Below, piece by piece: positions 26,523 through 37,087 of a DNA stretch of 64,000 nt. The DNA is from Methylobacterium sp. BTF04 (lineage in GTDB: Bacteria > Pseudomonadota > Alphaproteobacteria > Rhizobiales > Beijerinckiaceae). Under the pieces are notes generated by a model. The model worked only from the letters and a program-made list of their open reading frames with translations. It was not told where the DNA came from and searched no databases. Positions within the stretch are counted from its first letter, which is position 1; every line of letters starts with the position of its first letter. The position numbers and the translations under genes were made by a program. The stretch is from NCBI RefSeq assembly GCF_010692745.1, contig NZ_JAAHTB010000012.1, positions 1-64,000 of the forward strand. Reading direction: 5' to 3'.

Positions 26523-28607
26523 TCAAGCCACGCTGCCGCGCCGACCCTCCACCAGCCACATCGCCAGCACGGCTCCAGCGAGGGCAGCCAACGCCCAGAG
26601 GCCGAGCGCCAGCGGGTAGACCTCGACGCCGCGGATATTGGCGCTGTCGCTCGGGCGGAACCCGATCCAATCGGCGCCGGCGAGGCGTCCACTCCGGACT
26701 GCCTGGAGCCGGGGGACGGCAGTGCCGCCATTGGCCTCGGCGATACGCCGGATCGAGCCGCCGGTGGCCTCCGCCAGGGCCTTGAGGCGCTCCGTGTCGC
26801 TGAACACGTCCGCCAGTTCGCGCGGGTTCGGCGGCCCGACGCTGACGAAGGCGACGAGGTTGCCCGAACGCAGGGTGTGCAGCCCGAGTTCCGTCGCCTC
26901 GAAGGTCGTGGAGAACAGGCCGGGTTCGCCCTGCGCGAGGGTCAATGTGCGTTCCGTGCCGGTCGGACCGGTGACGCGGACCGGCTCGATCGTGTCGGCC
27001 ATCGTCTGGCGCTCGACGCGAATCTCGCGACCGTGTCCGGTGGTCTGCGCCCGCAGCGCCTCTTCCTCGAGCGCCGGCTCTTTCATCAGCCAATGGCCGA
27101 GGCGGCGCAGCAGATCGAGATAGGGACCGCCATCCTGATAGCCGCGCGCCCACAGCCAGGCATGGTCCGACAGCAGCAGCGCGACACGACCTTTCTCCTC
27201 GCGCGACAGGGCGAGAAGCGGCAGGGCGTTCGGGCCCTGGAGGATCGGCTGGATCCCGGGCTTCACCTGGGCCGAGACGATCCGCAACCAGTCGCCCCAG
27301 GCTGGCGGCGATACCTCGGAGCCCGGCAGCGCCCGTGTCACCGGGTGGCGGTTACCGGTTGCGGTCAACGCTGCCTTGTAGGGCTGCTCGACGACACGGC
27401 CGTTGGGCTCACCCGGCAGAATCTGAGCGAGTCGGGTTCGGGCGAGACTGGATGAAGATGCGAATTCGGGTCCGGCCGCGATCAGCAGCGCACCGCCTTC
27501 GCGGACGTAGCGGACGATGTTGTCGAAATAGGCCGACGGCAGGACGCTCTGGTTGGCGTACCGGTCGAAGATGATCAGGTCGAAGTCCTTGATCTTCTGA
27601 ACGAACAATTCACGCGTCGGGAAGGCGATCAGCGAAAGCTCCGAGATCGGCGTGCCGTCCTGCTTCTCCGGCGGCCGCAGAATCGTGAAGTGGACGAGAT
27701 CGACGTTGGCGTCCGATTTCAGGAGGTTGCGCCACGTACGCTCGCCCTGGTGCGGCTCACCCGAAACGAGGAGCACCCGCAGCTTTTCGCGAATGCCCTC
27801 GATGGGAAGGACGGCGCGGTTGTTGACCTTGGTGAGCTCACCGGCAAGGGGCTCAACCTCGATCTCGACCACGTTGGGACCGCCATGGTCGATCCGCATG
27901 GTCAACGAGAACGGTTGTCCGGTGGGGAAGGCGCGCCGACCGACCTCTTCGCCGTCGCGGCGAACGGTCACCACGGCATTGCCGGTGCCGCCGCGCTCCA
28001 TCACCTCGGCGCGGATCGTCAGGTCGCGCCCGACGATGCCGAACCGCGGCGCCTCGATCAGCTTGATCTGACGATCGCGCTCGTCCGGGTGCCCGGTGAC
28101 GAGCACGTGGAGCGGTCCTTTAATTCCCAATGCCGCCACCGAGGCGGGGATATCGTGAACGACCCCGTCGGTGAGCATGACCACGCCGGCGAGGCGCTCA
28201 GGGGGGACGTCGGCCAGGGTCTGGGACAGAGCGGTGAACAGCTTGGTGCCATCATCGCTGTCCTTGGCATCGGGCACATCGATGAAGCGCGGCTCGATCT
28301 CGGCCAGTGCACCGAAGCGGCGCTGAAGCTCCGCCCGCACCGCGTCGGTCATTGCCGGCCTGTCGCCGAGCGCCTGCGAGCCCGAGCGGTCGACCACCAC
28401 CGCGACGATGTCCTTGACCGGCTCACGATCCTCGCGGACCAGCGACGGGTTGGCGATGGCGAGCAGCACAAGCGCAAGCGCTACGCTGCGCAGGAGCGCT
28501 GTGCGTCCGCGCGCCAGCAGCGCCAGGACGCAGAAGATCGCCACGACGATCCCGAATCCGGCCAGGACCGGCCAGGGCACCAGGGGAGTGAAGCTGAGGC
28601 TCAGCAT
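26523..28607 (-). CDS. Membrane protein with VWA-like and glutamine-amidotransferase-like domains
   Basis: 694 residues. Two N-terminal membrane helices (about 12-55), then a von Willebrand A-like segment (DIVAVVVDRSGSQALGDRP, with DxSxS of the MIDAS, and VVMLTDGVVHD). A middle Ig-like stretch (QIKLIEAPRFGIVGRDLTIRAEV) precedes a class I glutamine-amidotransferase-like fold (KLRVLLVSGEPHQGERTWRNLLKSD ... LIIFDRYANQSVLP ... YVREGGALLIAAGPEF) without a clear catalytic Cys. A C-terminal membrane helix lies before GRRGSVA. Members of this group sit beside MoxR, DUF58 and DUF4159 genes, as here. The role is unknown; cell-envelope or stress chaperone function is inferred from the cluster. Confidence 0.85.
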   Translation of the reverse strand: MLSLSFTPLVPWPVLAGFGIVVAIFCVLALLARGRTALLRSVALALVLLAIANPSLVREDREPVKDIVAVVVDRSGSQALGDRPAMTDAVRAELQRRFGALAEIEPRFIDVPDAKDSDDGTKLFTALSQTLADVPPERLAGVVMLTDGVVHDIPASVAALGIKGPLHVLVTGHPDERDRQIKLIEAPRFGIVGRDLTIRAEVMERGGTGNAVVTVRRDGEEVGRRAFPTGQPFSLTMRIDHGGPNVVEIEVEPLAGELTKVNNRAVLPIEGIREKLRVLLVSGEPHQGERTWRNLLKSDANVDLVHFTILRPPEKQDGTPISELSLIAFPTRELFVQKIKDFDLIIFDRYANQSVLPSAYFDNIVRYVREGGALLIAAGPEFASSSSLARTRLAQILPGEPNGRVVEQPYKAALTATGNRHPVTRALPGSEVSPPAWGDWLRIVSAQVKPGIQPILQGPNALPLLALSREEKGRVALLLSDHAWLWARGYQDGGPYLDLLRRLGHWLMKEPALEEEALRAQTTGHGREIRVERQTMADTIEPVRVTGPTGTERTLTLAQGEPGLFSTTFEATELGLHTLRSGNLVAFVSVGPPNPRELADVFSDTERLKALAEATGGSIRRIAEANGGTAVPRLQAVRSGRLAGADWIGFRPSDSANIRGVEVYPLALGLWALAALAGAVLAMWLVEGRRGSVA

Positions 28608-28806
28608 CGGCGTGTGGCCTCTAAATTCGCTGTGATGTCGGTTTGTCCCCTTACGGCGTCTTCCACCTCAGTAGCTCGCCAAATCGGTGCGGAAGAAGGC
28701 CTCCAGTTTCTCAGCGGAATGCTGAGAGAACCTTGAGATGAATCCGCGGCGCGCAGCCACTTTAGAGCGAAGGCCGCTATTTCGATCGTTGGCATCGCTA
28801 CGATCG

Positions 28807-31620
28807 TCACTGTCCGAGCCGCTCCAGCAAAGCCGGTACGTGGACCTGATCCGCCTTGTAGTTCCCGGTCAGGGTGTAGATCACGAAGTTGATTCCGCCG
28901 CGAAACGCCATCTCACGCTGGCGCTGGTCGCCACCGACGATGGGGTAGAGCGGCTCGCCGCGCTTGCCCACCGCCCAGGCCGCGGCGAGGTCGTTGCCGG
29001 TGATGATGATCGGCGAGACGCCGTCTCCGGCCCGTGCCGGCCGGCGCTCGGTTCCCTCGGCGGCCGGCGGCAGGGTCTCGACCCAGGTCTGACCGGTGGC
29101 ATAGCGGCCAGGGAAATCATCGACGAGGTAGAACGCCTTCGTCAGCACGTGGTCGGCCGGCACCGGCTCCAGTTCCGGGACCTCAAGGGTGGACAGCATC
29201 TTGCGCAGGTAGGCGCCTTCCGGCGTCGGCGGCCCGCCTGGACGTGCGGTGAGCGCGTCCCGGGTATCGAACAGGACTGTGCCGCCATTGCGCATGAAGG
29301 CGTCGATACGGCGGATCGCGGCCTCGCTCGGCTGCGGCCGGCCGGCGACGATGGGCCAGTAGATCAGCGGGTAGAACGCGAGTTCGTCCTTGGCCGGATC
29401 GATACCGATCGGCTCTCCGGGTTCGAGCGCGGTGCGGCTCGCGAGCATCTGAGTCAGGCCCGACAGGCCAGCCCGACTCGCGGCATCGGCCGCCTCGTCA
29501 CCGGTGACGACGAAAGCGAGCCTGGTCGCAAGCGCAGATTCAATCCCGTTGGGTCGAGACGCCGCCGTCTGCGCCTGGACCGGCGTCGGAAGCAGTGCCG
29601 GCGCGACGAGGATCATCGCCAGAAGCGCAGCGGTGGCGGAGCGCCCGAAGCCGCCACGGCGGCGGAGGAACCCGCCGAGCCAGAGGCCGGCGAGCGTATC
29701 GAGAATGAGAAGCATCAGGGCCAGGGTGAAAAGGGTGGCGCGCAGATCGAGGGTCTCCGCCCCCGCGAGGGAGCCGGTGCGGGCCGCCTTGAGGGGCGCA
29801 AAGTCGAGGGGCTTGAGGCGGTCGTCGGCCTTGAGCGCGTTCACCGCGAGACCGCCATCAGCCGGCCCGTAGAAACCGGGTGGGTGCTCGAACGATCCCC
29901 GCTCGGAATAATCAGCCGCAACCGCAGTGGCGCCGGCCGGCGGGCTGCCGAGAGCGCTGAACCCATCGAGGGTGAGGCGTGGCGCCAGCACCGCGGCGGG
30001 CTTGGCCGATGTTTCTCCGGCCGGCGCCGCAGTGGAGCCGGCAAGCGCCACCACACGGCGCAGCATGTCGATGAACAGGCCCGACAATGGCAGGTTCGAC
30101 CACGTCGTATCGGCGGTGACGTGGAACAGCACCACGAGCCCTTTTTCCCGCTTCTGTGCGGTGACGATGGGCGTACCGTCCTGCAGCGACGCCCATGTGC
30201 GGCCCGGCAGATCGCCATCGGGCTCCGCTAAGATCTGGCGTCGCACACCGATATCCGCAGGCGGGACGAGGCCCGCGAACGGGCTTTCCGGGGCGAAGGC
30301 GGCCAGTGTCTTGGGGCTATCCCAGGACAGTGTGCCGCCAAGCGTGCGACCACCCCGGCGAAGGCGGACCGGCACCAGAGGATCGTTACCGGCGGCCAGA
30401 CGCGGGCCAGCGAAACGCAGCAGCAACCCGCCGTCGTCCACGAACGATTCCACGCGAGCCAGGGTCGGCGCGTCGAGGGCCCCGACATCGGCCAGCACGA
30501 GCACCGAAACCTGGGCGTCGAGCATCTGCGCCACGGAATCGGCGACACCCTTGGCGCCGCGTGGCTCCTGCACATCGGCGAAGGGGGTAAGCGCCCGCGA
30601 CAGGTAGTAGGTCGGGGCCAGCAACGGCTGGGCCTGGTCGCTGGTGCCGCCGAAGACGAGGCCGACGCGACGGCGCTTCCCGCGCTCGTCCATGAGCGTG
30701 ACGGCGCCGGCAGAACGCTCGGCGAGAATTTCGAGCCGGCTGATGCCGTTGCGCAGCTCCACCGGCAGATCGAAGCCGATCTCGGCCTCGGTCGCGCCAT
30801 CTCCAAACGTAAAATCGTGCTCTGCGAGGGGCAGACCCTTCTGATCGAGGGCGCGCACGAGGCCAGTATCGCGCCCGTTCGGAGCGGCACGCAGGACACG
30901 AGCGGTGAGCCGACCCGCCGATTCGGCAGCCGAGAGCGCCAAGGCCGTCGGCCGGTCGGCCGTCAGGATAGTGAGCCCGGCGCCGTATTTTGCCGTGAGA
31001 TCGGCCAGCCCCTTGGCGAACGTCTCCTCACCCGGCCCGGTAACGCCGTCGCTGATCCAGATCAACGATGCATTGGGGGTACGCTCGAGAAAGGCGCTGA
31101 TTCCGTTCAGGTGCGCTGAGCGATCCGCCAGATGCGGTCGCGGCGCAATGGCACGCAGGCGATCGAGAGCCGCCGCCGGCACCTTGGCCTCGAAGGCTGC
31201 CGCCGGTTCGGCCAACGCCACGACGGCCACGGGGCGCCCGTCGCGCGCCGCGGCCTCGATGGCGTCAGTGGCGACGCGCAGGCGATCGCGCCAATCGTGG
31301 GCGGCGGAGAAGCCGTTGTCGATCAGCACGAGAAGCGGCGTGCGGCCGGACGCGGCGACGATGCCGGACGGATTCCAGACCGGGCCGGACACCGCGAGGA
31401 CGAGACAGGCGGCGGCGAGAATCCGAAGAATGAGGAGCCACGGCGGGGTGCGGGCCGGCGTCTCGCGCTTGGCCAACAGGTCGGCCATGATCCGCAGGGG
31501 CGGAAACTCGATCCGCTGCGGACGCGGCGGCGTCACCCGCAGCAGGAACCACAGGGCCGGCAAGGCAACAAGGGCCGCGAGAGCGAGAGGAGCGGCGAAA
31601 GTCAGGGGCAATCCGAACAC
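28807..31620 (-). CDS. DUF4159-domain membrane protein with BatA-like N-terminus
   Basis: 937 residues. N-terminal BatA-type segment (FAAPLALAALVALPALWFLLRVTPPRPQRIEFPPLRI) with two membrane helices, then a VWA-like region (PLLVLIDNGFSAAHDWRDRL), a long central part with amidotransferase-like SVLVLADVGALD and VESFVDDGGLLLRFAGPRL, a membrane helix near residue 650 and the C-terminal DUF4159 domain (LAFYPLIYWPIVAGRPQPSEAAIRRIDAFMRNGGTVLFDTRD). It lies between DUF58 and the VWA-like membrane protein on the same strand, 10 bases after DUF58 and 199 before the next. Function unknown; see the cluster finding. Confidence 0.88.
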   Translation of the reverse strand: MFGLPLTFAAPLALAALVALPALWFLLRVTPPRPQRIEFPPLRIMADLLAKRETPARTPPWLLILRILAAACLVLAVSGPVWNPSGIVAASGRTPLLVLIDNGFSAAHDWRDRLRVATDAIEAAARDGRPVAVVALAEPAAAFEAKVPAAALDRLRAIAPRPHLADRSAHLNGISAFLERTPNASLIWISDGVTGPGEETFAKGLADLTAKYGAGLTILTADRPTALALSAAESAGRLTARVLRAAPNGRDTGLVRALDQKGLPLAEHDFTFGDGATEAEIGFDLPVELRNGISRLEILAERSAGAVTLMDERGKRRRVGLVFGGTSDQAQPLLAPTYYLSRALTPFADVQEPRGAKGVADSVAQMLDAQVSVLVLADVGALDAPTLARVESFVDDGGLLLRFAGPRLAAGNDPLVPVRLRRGGRTLGGTLSWDSPKTLAAFAPESPFAGLVPPADIGVRRQILAEPDGDLPGRTWASLQDGTPIVTAQKREKGLVVLFHVTADTTWSNLPLSGLFIDMLRRVVALAGSTAAPAGETSAKPAAVLAPRLTLDGFSALGSPPAGATAVAADYSERGSFEHPPGFYGPADGGLAVNALKADDRLKPLDFAPLKAARTGSLAGAETLDLRATLFTLALMLLILDTLAGLWLGGFLRRRGGFGRSATAALLAMILVAPALLPTPVQAQTAASRPNGIESALATRLAFVVTGDEAADAASRAGLSGLTQMLASRTALEPGEPIGIDPAKDELAFYPLIYWPIVAGRPQPSEAAIRRIDAFMRNGGTVLFDTRDALTARPGGPPTPEGAYLRKMLSTLEVPELEPVPADHVLTKAFYLVDDFPGRYATGQTWVETLPPAAEGTERRPARAGDGVSPIIITGNDLAAAWAVGKRGEPLYPIVGGDQRQREMAFRGGINFVIYTLTGNYKADQVHVPALLERLGQ

Positions 31621-31630
31621 GCGATGATCC

Positions 31631-32551
31631 TCAGCCGGTCCCGCGCGCCGCAGCGACGAGGGTCAGGAGGCGAAGGGCGGCTTCGCTGGCCGGTCGGTCG
31701 GTGCGGTGGATGGTCAGCGTCCAGCCTTGTGCGCGGGCGATCTCCGAGAGGCCGGCCCGATGCGCGGCGATTCGCGTGCGGTAGGCCTCGCCCCACGCGC
31801 CGGCATCGCCAATGGCGAGGCTGGTACGCGATTCCGGATCGTGCAGTACCGCCTGGCCCGAGAACGGGAACGTCTCTTCGACCGGGTCTACGATCATCAC
31901 GAGGTGGCCGTGCGTGCCATGTCCGGCGATGCGATCGACGGCGGCTTTCACCTCGGCCAGCGGCGACAGAAAATCGCTGATCAGGATCGCCTCGTCGAAA
32001 CGCCCCGGCGCGGCAGCGGGTGGCATATCGCCATCGAGCCCGGCGGTATCGGCGACGAGCGCCTGGGCCAAGGTCTCGACGATGCGGCGGGACGTCACCG
32101 CGCGGGTGAGACCGAGGAGGCCGGTGCGCTCGCCACCCTCCACCAAAGCGTCCGCCAGCGCGAAGCCCAGGACCAGGGCACGTTCCACCTTCGGCGCCTG
32201 AGCGAGTTGGGAGGCAAAGCCCATGGAGGCCGAGCGGTCGATCCAGAACCAGATGTTGTGGGCGGCCTCCCACTCGCGTTCACGCACGTAGAGCCGGTCG
32301 TCGCGGGCCGACCGGCGCCAATCGATCCGCGCAGCCGCCTCGCCGGCCACGAACGGGCGAAACTGCCAGAAGCTCTCGCCCGGGCCGGCCCGGCGGCGAC
32401 CATGGAGGCCATGCGCGAGGGTGGTCGAAACGCGCCGCGCCTCGAGGATCAGGCGGGGCATCCGCTCGGCGAGCGACAGCGCCGTTTCAGTCTCGCGTCG
32501 CCCGGGAGAGCGGGCGGCGGCGGGAAGAACCCGCGTGGTGGCCATGGCCAT
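31631..32551 (-). CDS. DUF58-domain protein
   Basis: 306 residues; ATGs at 32551 and 32545 are both possible. The DUF58 signature is GPGESFWQFRPFVAGEAAARIDWRRSARDDRLYVREREWEAAHN, followed by a VWA-like DRSASMGF. No membrane segment, so probably soluble and binding the membrane partners. In other bacteria DUF58 proteins pair with MoxR AAA+ ATPases. Here it starts 8 bases after the MoxR stop in the same transcript. Confidence 0.92.
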   Translation of the reverse strand: MAMATTRVLPAAARSPGRRETETALSLAERMPRLILEARRVSTTLAHGLHGRRRAGPGESFWQFRPFVAGEAAARIDWRRSARDDRLYVREREWEAAHNIWFWIDRSASMGFASQLAQAPKVERALVLGFALADALVEGGERTGLLGLTRAVTSRRIVETLAQALVADTAGLDGDMPPAAAPGRFDEAILISDFLSPLAEVKAAVDRIAGHGTHGHLVMIVDPVEETFPFSGQAVLHDPESRTSLAIGDAGAWGEAYRTRIAAHRAGLSEIARAQGWTLTIHRTDRPASEAALRLLTLVAAARGTG

Positions 32552-32558
32552 CCGGCGC

Positions 32559-33563
<1,005 letters not shown>

Positions 33564-33809
33564 GCGTTGTCTGTCCTCAGCGTCTCGCTTCGACTTCCGG
33601 CGGTCGATCGCGGCGGCATCTCGGAGGCGGCCGGACACCATCTGGTCCTCGGGCCGCCGGGGGAAGAGTGTGGCGCCGTTTGCGCCGCCCTGGCAAGGTC
33701 GACGCGACGCCGCAGGTCCGACTCGCATTTGACAGCGGCGCCCGGGCGGCGAAACACCGATGCCACAGACACGTTCCCAAGCGATACGCAGCCGCTATGT
33801 AATGAGGCC

Positions 33810-34403
33810 ATGACGCAGACGGATTCCGCCCCCTCAGACCCGATGCTCCCCGACCCGACGATCGCCCGCCTCAGCGCAGCGCTCGGTGACCTCCCCAGGC
33901 GCGGGCCGCCCCCGGTGGAGCGCTGGAATCCGCCCTATTGCGGACCGATCGACATGCGGATCGCCTCCGACGGGACGTGGTTCCACGATGGGGCGCCGAT
34001 CCGGCGTCCGGCTCTAGTAAAGCTGTTCGCCTCGATCCTGCGCTGCGAGCCCGACGGCCGTGTGGTGCTGGTGACACCGGTGGAAAGCGTCGGGATCACC
34101 GTGGACGATGCCGCCTTCATCGCCGTCGAGATGGCGGTGGAGGGTGACGGCGATCACCGTCATATCGCGTTCCGGACCAACGTCGACGACCTCGTGGCGG
34201 TCGGCCCCGATCATGCTCTGCGCTTTGCACAGGATGAGGCGGGGGGCCTGCGGCCTTATATTCACGTACGGCGCGGCCTTTGGGCTCTGGTAACGCGGGC
34301 GCTCACCTACGATCTCGTCGCCCTGGCCGAAGAGCGCGACGGCTGGCTCGGTCTCGGCGCCGGAGGCGCCTTCCACCGCATCGCGGCCGTCGAACCGGCA
34401 TGA
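33810..34403 (+). CDS. DUF1285-family protein
   Basis: 197 residues from the ATG at 33810. Recognised by PVERWNPPYCGPIDMRIASDGTWFHDGAPIRRPALVKLFASIL and LVTPVESVGITVDDAAFIAVEM, the DUF1285 core. No signal peptide or membrane segment. First gene of a tight run (NUDIX, small membrane protein, CCA enzyme) and divergent from MoxR. Function unknown. Confidence 0.88.
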   Translation: MTQTDSAPSDPMLPDPTIARLSAALGDLPRRGPPPVERWNPPYCGPIDMRIASDGTWFHDGAPIRRPALVKLFASILRCEPDGRVVLVTPVESVGITVDDAAFIAVEMAVEGDGDHRHIAFRTNVDDLVAVGPDHALRFAQDEAGGLRPYIHVRRGLWALVTRALTYDLVALAEERDGWLGLGAGGAFHRIAAVEPA

Positions 34404-35038
34404 GCCGCGACGACGCCCTGGACGACCTGATCGCGCGCGCATCGGCCCATCTCTCCGCCGATCCGCCGGAGCCCGGGGACCCGACGTCGAATCCGCGCGG
34501 CGACCACGATCTCGATTCCGACGACGCGTTCGTTCCGCCCGGCCCGCATCGCCAGGCAGCCGTGCTGGTGCCGGTGGTACCGCGCGACGACGGACTTGGA
34601 GTGCTCTTCACCTTGCGCGCCGCGCACCTGCGCGACCATTCCGGGCAGATCGCCTTTCCCGGCGGTAAGATCGACCCAGCCGACGCCACGCCCGCCGACG
34701 CGGCCTTGCGCGAGGCCCACGAAGAGGTCGGCTTGGATGCTGCCGCCATCCGGCTCCTGGGATATCTCGACCCCTACCTGTCGGCTACAGGCTTCCTCGT
34801 GATGCCGGTCCTCGGTCTCGTCGACCCAGCCGCTCCCTTGCGTCTCAATCCAGACGAGGTCGCCGATACCTTCGAGGCGCCGCTCGCCTACCTCCTCGAC
34901 CGCTCCCGGCGCCGGATCGAAAGCGGGACGTGGCGTGGCCGGACTCGCCGCTACTATGCGATTTCCTATGGACCCCACCGGATCTGGGGTGTGACGGCGG
35001 GGATCGTGAACAATCTCCACGAGCGCCTGTTTCCGTGA
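34400..35038 (+). CDS. NUDIX hydrolase, CoA pyrophosphatase type
   Basis: 212 residues from the ATG at 34400, overlapping DUF1285 by 4 bp. The NUDIX box is GGKIDPADATPADAALREAHEEVGL, with REAHEEVG as catalytic helix; ahead of it LRDHSGQIAFPGGK is the CoA-pyrophosphatase (NudL) signature. It would split CoA to 4'-phosphopantetheine and 3',5'-ADP, or act on related dinucleotides. An acidic, probably disordered N-terminus precedes the fold. Confidence 0.92.
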   Translation: MSRDDALDDLIARASAHLSADPPEPGDPTSNPRGDHDLDSDDAFVPPGPHRQAAVLVPVVPRDDGLGVLFTLRAAHLRDHSGQIAFPGGKIDPADATPADAALREAHEEVGLDAAAIRLLGYLDPYLSATGFLVMPVLGLVDPAAPLRLNPDEVADTFEAPLAYLLDRSRRRIESGTWRGRTRRYYAISYGPHRIWGVTAGIVNNLHERLFP

Positions 35039-35085
35039 CATGACGCGGTGCACGCTATTCCGGTCCCCTCCCCGATGAGAGCACC

Positions 35086-35343
35086 ATGATCCGCAGACTC
35101 GCCGAGGAGCTCCTGATCTTCCTCCTGCCGTTCCTCATGTTTGCGATCTATCTTGCGGTGAGTGGACGGCACCCGAAGAACCGCGAGCATTGGGAGGGTC
35201 AGGTCTTCCGCCTGACGCTCGGCGGAATCATCCTCGTCATCGTCACGCTGGTGGCCACGGGACTTTTGGGTGAGCGGCATCGCGGCGGCTACGTCCCGCC
35301 GCATCTGGAGAATGGGGAGGTGGTGCCGGGACGTTTCCAATGA
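35086..35343 (+). CDS. Small two-helix membrane protein (DUF6111-like)
   Basis: 85 residues: membrane helices at about 7-25 (EELLIFLLPFLMFAIYLAV) and 43-62 (LTLGGIILVIVTLVATGLL), a short loop HPKNREHWEGQVF, and a C-terminal HRGGYVPPHLENGEVVPGRF tail. It is placed between NUDIX and the CCA enzyme with a 4-bp overlap to the latter, an order I associate with Rhizobiales. DUF6111 is my best family name from memory. Function unknown. Confidence 0.8.
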   Translation: MIRRLAEELLIFLLPFLMFAIYLAVSGRHPKNREHWEGQVFRLTLGGIILVIVTLVATGLLGERHRGGYVPPHLENGEVVPGRFQ

Positions 35344-36611
35344 GCGTTCGCTCCCTCGATCGGGACGCCCCCGGACGCCTCCTGGCGGAACCTGGCGTCG
35401 CCATCGTACTGGCCGCACTCGCCATGGACGGCGAGGAGACCCGGCTAGTCGGCGGCTGCGTCCGCGACGCCCTGCTCGGCACCCCGATCAGCGACATCGA
35501 CCTCGCCACCACCCTTCCCCCCGCGACGATCATCGCTCGGGTAAAGGCGGCAGGATTGCGTAGCATCCCCACCGGGATCGAGCACGGCACGGTCACGGTG
35601 CTTGCCGCCGACACCACCTTCGAGGTCACGACCCTGCGTGAGGACATCGAAACCGATGGGCGCCATGCGGTGGTGCGCTTCGGCCGAGACTTCACCCTCG
35701 ACGCCGCCCGGCGCGACTTCACGATCAATGCCATGTCGGTGGGCGGCGATGGCCGGCTCAACGACACCACTGATGGTTTTGCCGATCTGGCGGCCGCTCG
35801 GGTGCGCTTCATCGGCGATGCCCCGACCCGAATTCGTGAGGATGCTCTGCGCATCCTGCGCTTCTTTCGGTTTCACGCTCGCTACGGCATCGGGGAGCCG
35901 GACCGCGATGGACTCGCTGCCTGTATCGCGGCGCGCGATACACTCGACGGCCTGTCGCGTGAGCGCGTTCGGGCGGAGTTCCTGAACCTGCTGCTGGCGC
36001 CAGGTGCCCTGGCCGCGGTAACGACCTTGAGCGAGACCGGCCTGCTGCTGCGACTGATCGGAGGCGTGGGCGACGTCGAGCGCCTGAGGCGGGCCTCCGC
36101 GCGACGCGAAGACGCCCTTCCTATCGCTCCGAACTCACGGACCGATGCCATCGATCGACTGGCGGCGCTGGCGGTGTTCTCGACCGACGACGCCGACCGG
36201 CTCCGAATCGGATTGCGGCTTTCGAAAGCCGAACATGTGCGGCTATCCGACTACGCACCGGCGATCGCAGCACTGCACGACATATCGAGCATCGACAGTC
36301 CGTGCATGCGCCGTCTTGCGGCGATCCACGGCGTTCCCAGTCTAGCGCTGGCACTCCGTGTCACGCACGGCGAACCACATCCCCGCGTCGATGCCGCAGC
36401 GCTTGAAATACTCGGACGGATGGTTCTGGGAGAGGTGGCGCCGCCGGTCATGCCGCTTGCAGGAGCGGACCTCGTCGCGCGCGGGGTGCCGCCGGGTCCG
36501 CAGATCGGACGCAGGCTTGCACTGGCACGGGCGCTCTGGCTGGAAAAGGGCTGTCCGGAAGGCAGCGCGGCGCGCGACGCCTTGATCGAACGCGCGCTGG
36601 CCGAACCTTAG
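35340..36611 (+). CDS. CCA tRNA nucleotidyltransferase
   Basis: 423 residues. Class II nucleotidyltransferase motifs: LVGGCVRDALLGTPISDIDLATTLPP (GG...RD and catalytic DID), ATTFEVTTLREDIETDGRHAVVRFG, ARRDFTINAM, and RFIGDAPTRIREDALRILRFFRF. It adds or repairs the 3' CCA of tRNAs, or in some bacteria acts on RNA tails. The ATG overlaps the small membrane protein stop by 4 bp, and its stop codon overlaps the atpC stop on the other strand (36608-36611). Confidence 0.94.
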   Translation: MSVRSLDRDAPGRLLAEPGVAIVLAALAMDGEETRLVGGCVRDALLGTPISDIDLATTLPPATIIARVKAAGLRSIPTGIEHGTVTVLAADTTFEVTTLREDIETDGRHAVVRFGRDFTLDAARRDFTINAMSVGGDGRLNDTTDGFADLAAARVRFIGDAPTRIREDALRILRFFRFHARYGIGEPDRDGLAACIAARDTLDGLSRERVRAEFLNLLLAPGALAAVTTLSETGLLLRLIGGVGDVERLRRASARREDALPIAPNSRTDAIDRLAALAVFSTDDADRLRIGLRLSKAEHVRLSDYAPAIAALHDISSIDSPCMRRLAAIHGVPSLALALRVTHGEPHPRVDAAALEILGRMVLGEVAPPVMPLAGADLVARGVPPGPQIGRRLALARALWLEKGCPEGSAARDALIERALAEP

Positions 36612-37009
36612 AAGTTCAGCGCGACCTTGGCGTCCTGGAGCTGGACGATCTGGCCGTTGAGCTCATCCCTCTTGGCATAATCTTCCGTGGCATCGCGCTG
36701 GAGTTCGACGGCGGCGATATCGCGGTCGAGAGATTCCGGCGTGATCTCCTCGAACGGATTGGCACGCTCTGCGATCACAGTGACGGAGGTCGGCCCGATA
36801 TCGGCAAAGCCGCCGCGCACCAGGACGCGCTTACCGGCATGCCCGGCCTCGTTGATCACGATGATTCCGACCTTGAGGGCGGTGAGAACCGGGGCGTGAC
36901 CTGGAAGCACGGTCATCTCGCCCTCGGCGCCGGGAAGCTGCACGGCCTCGACCTGGCCGGAATACAGCGTCCGCTCGGGGCCGACGAAATCGAACTGGAA
37001 GGTGGCCAT
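36608..37009 (-). CDS. atpC: ATP synthase F1 epsilon subunit
   Basis: 133 residues from the ATG at 37009 (MATFQFDFVGPERTLYSGQV). The beta-sandwich has LPGAEGEMTVLPGHAPVLTALK and VLVRGGFADIGPTSVTVIAE, and a helical C-terminal hairpin follows. It joins the gamma subunit in the rotor stalk and inhibits ATP hydrolysis. It is last in the operon, separated from atpD by a small membrane-protein gene. No clear terminator is seen before the convergent CCA gene. Confidence 0.95.
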   Translation of the reverse strand: MATFQFDFVGPERTLYSGQVEAVQLPGAEGEMTVLPGHAPVLTALKVGIIVINEAGHAGKRVLVRGGFADIGPTSVTVIAERANPFEEITPESLDRDIAAVELQRDATEDYAKRDELNGQIVQLQDAKVALNF

Positions 37010-37087
37010 AACGTCGCGAGTCCCGATTCGGATTGTCGTCTCTAGAACTGACGGCACAGCGGCCTGAGCCGTGCGCCGTCCTGTGTA

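Noticed and set aside
33564..33728. Upstream extension of MoxR
   Set aside because: Arg/Ala-rich with no match to MoxR N-termini; the ATG at 33563 has a GAGGA site and gives a normal length.
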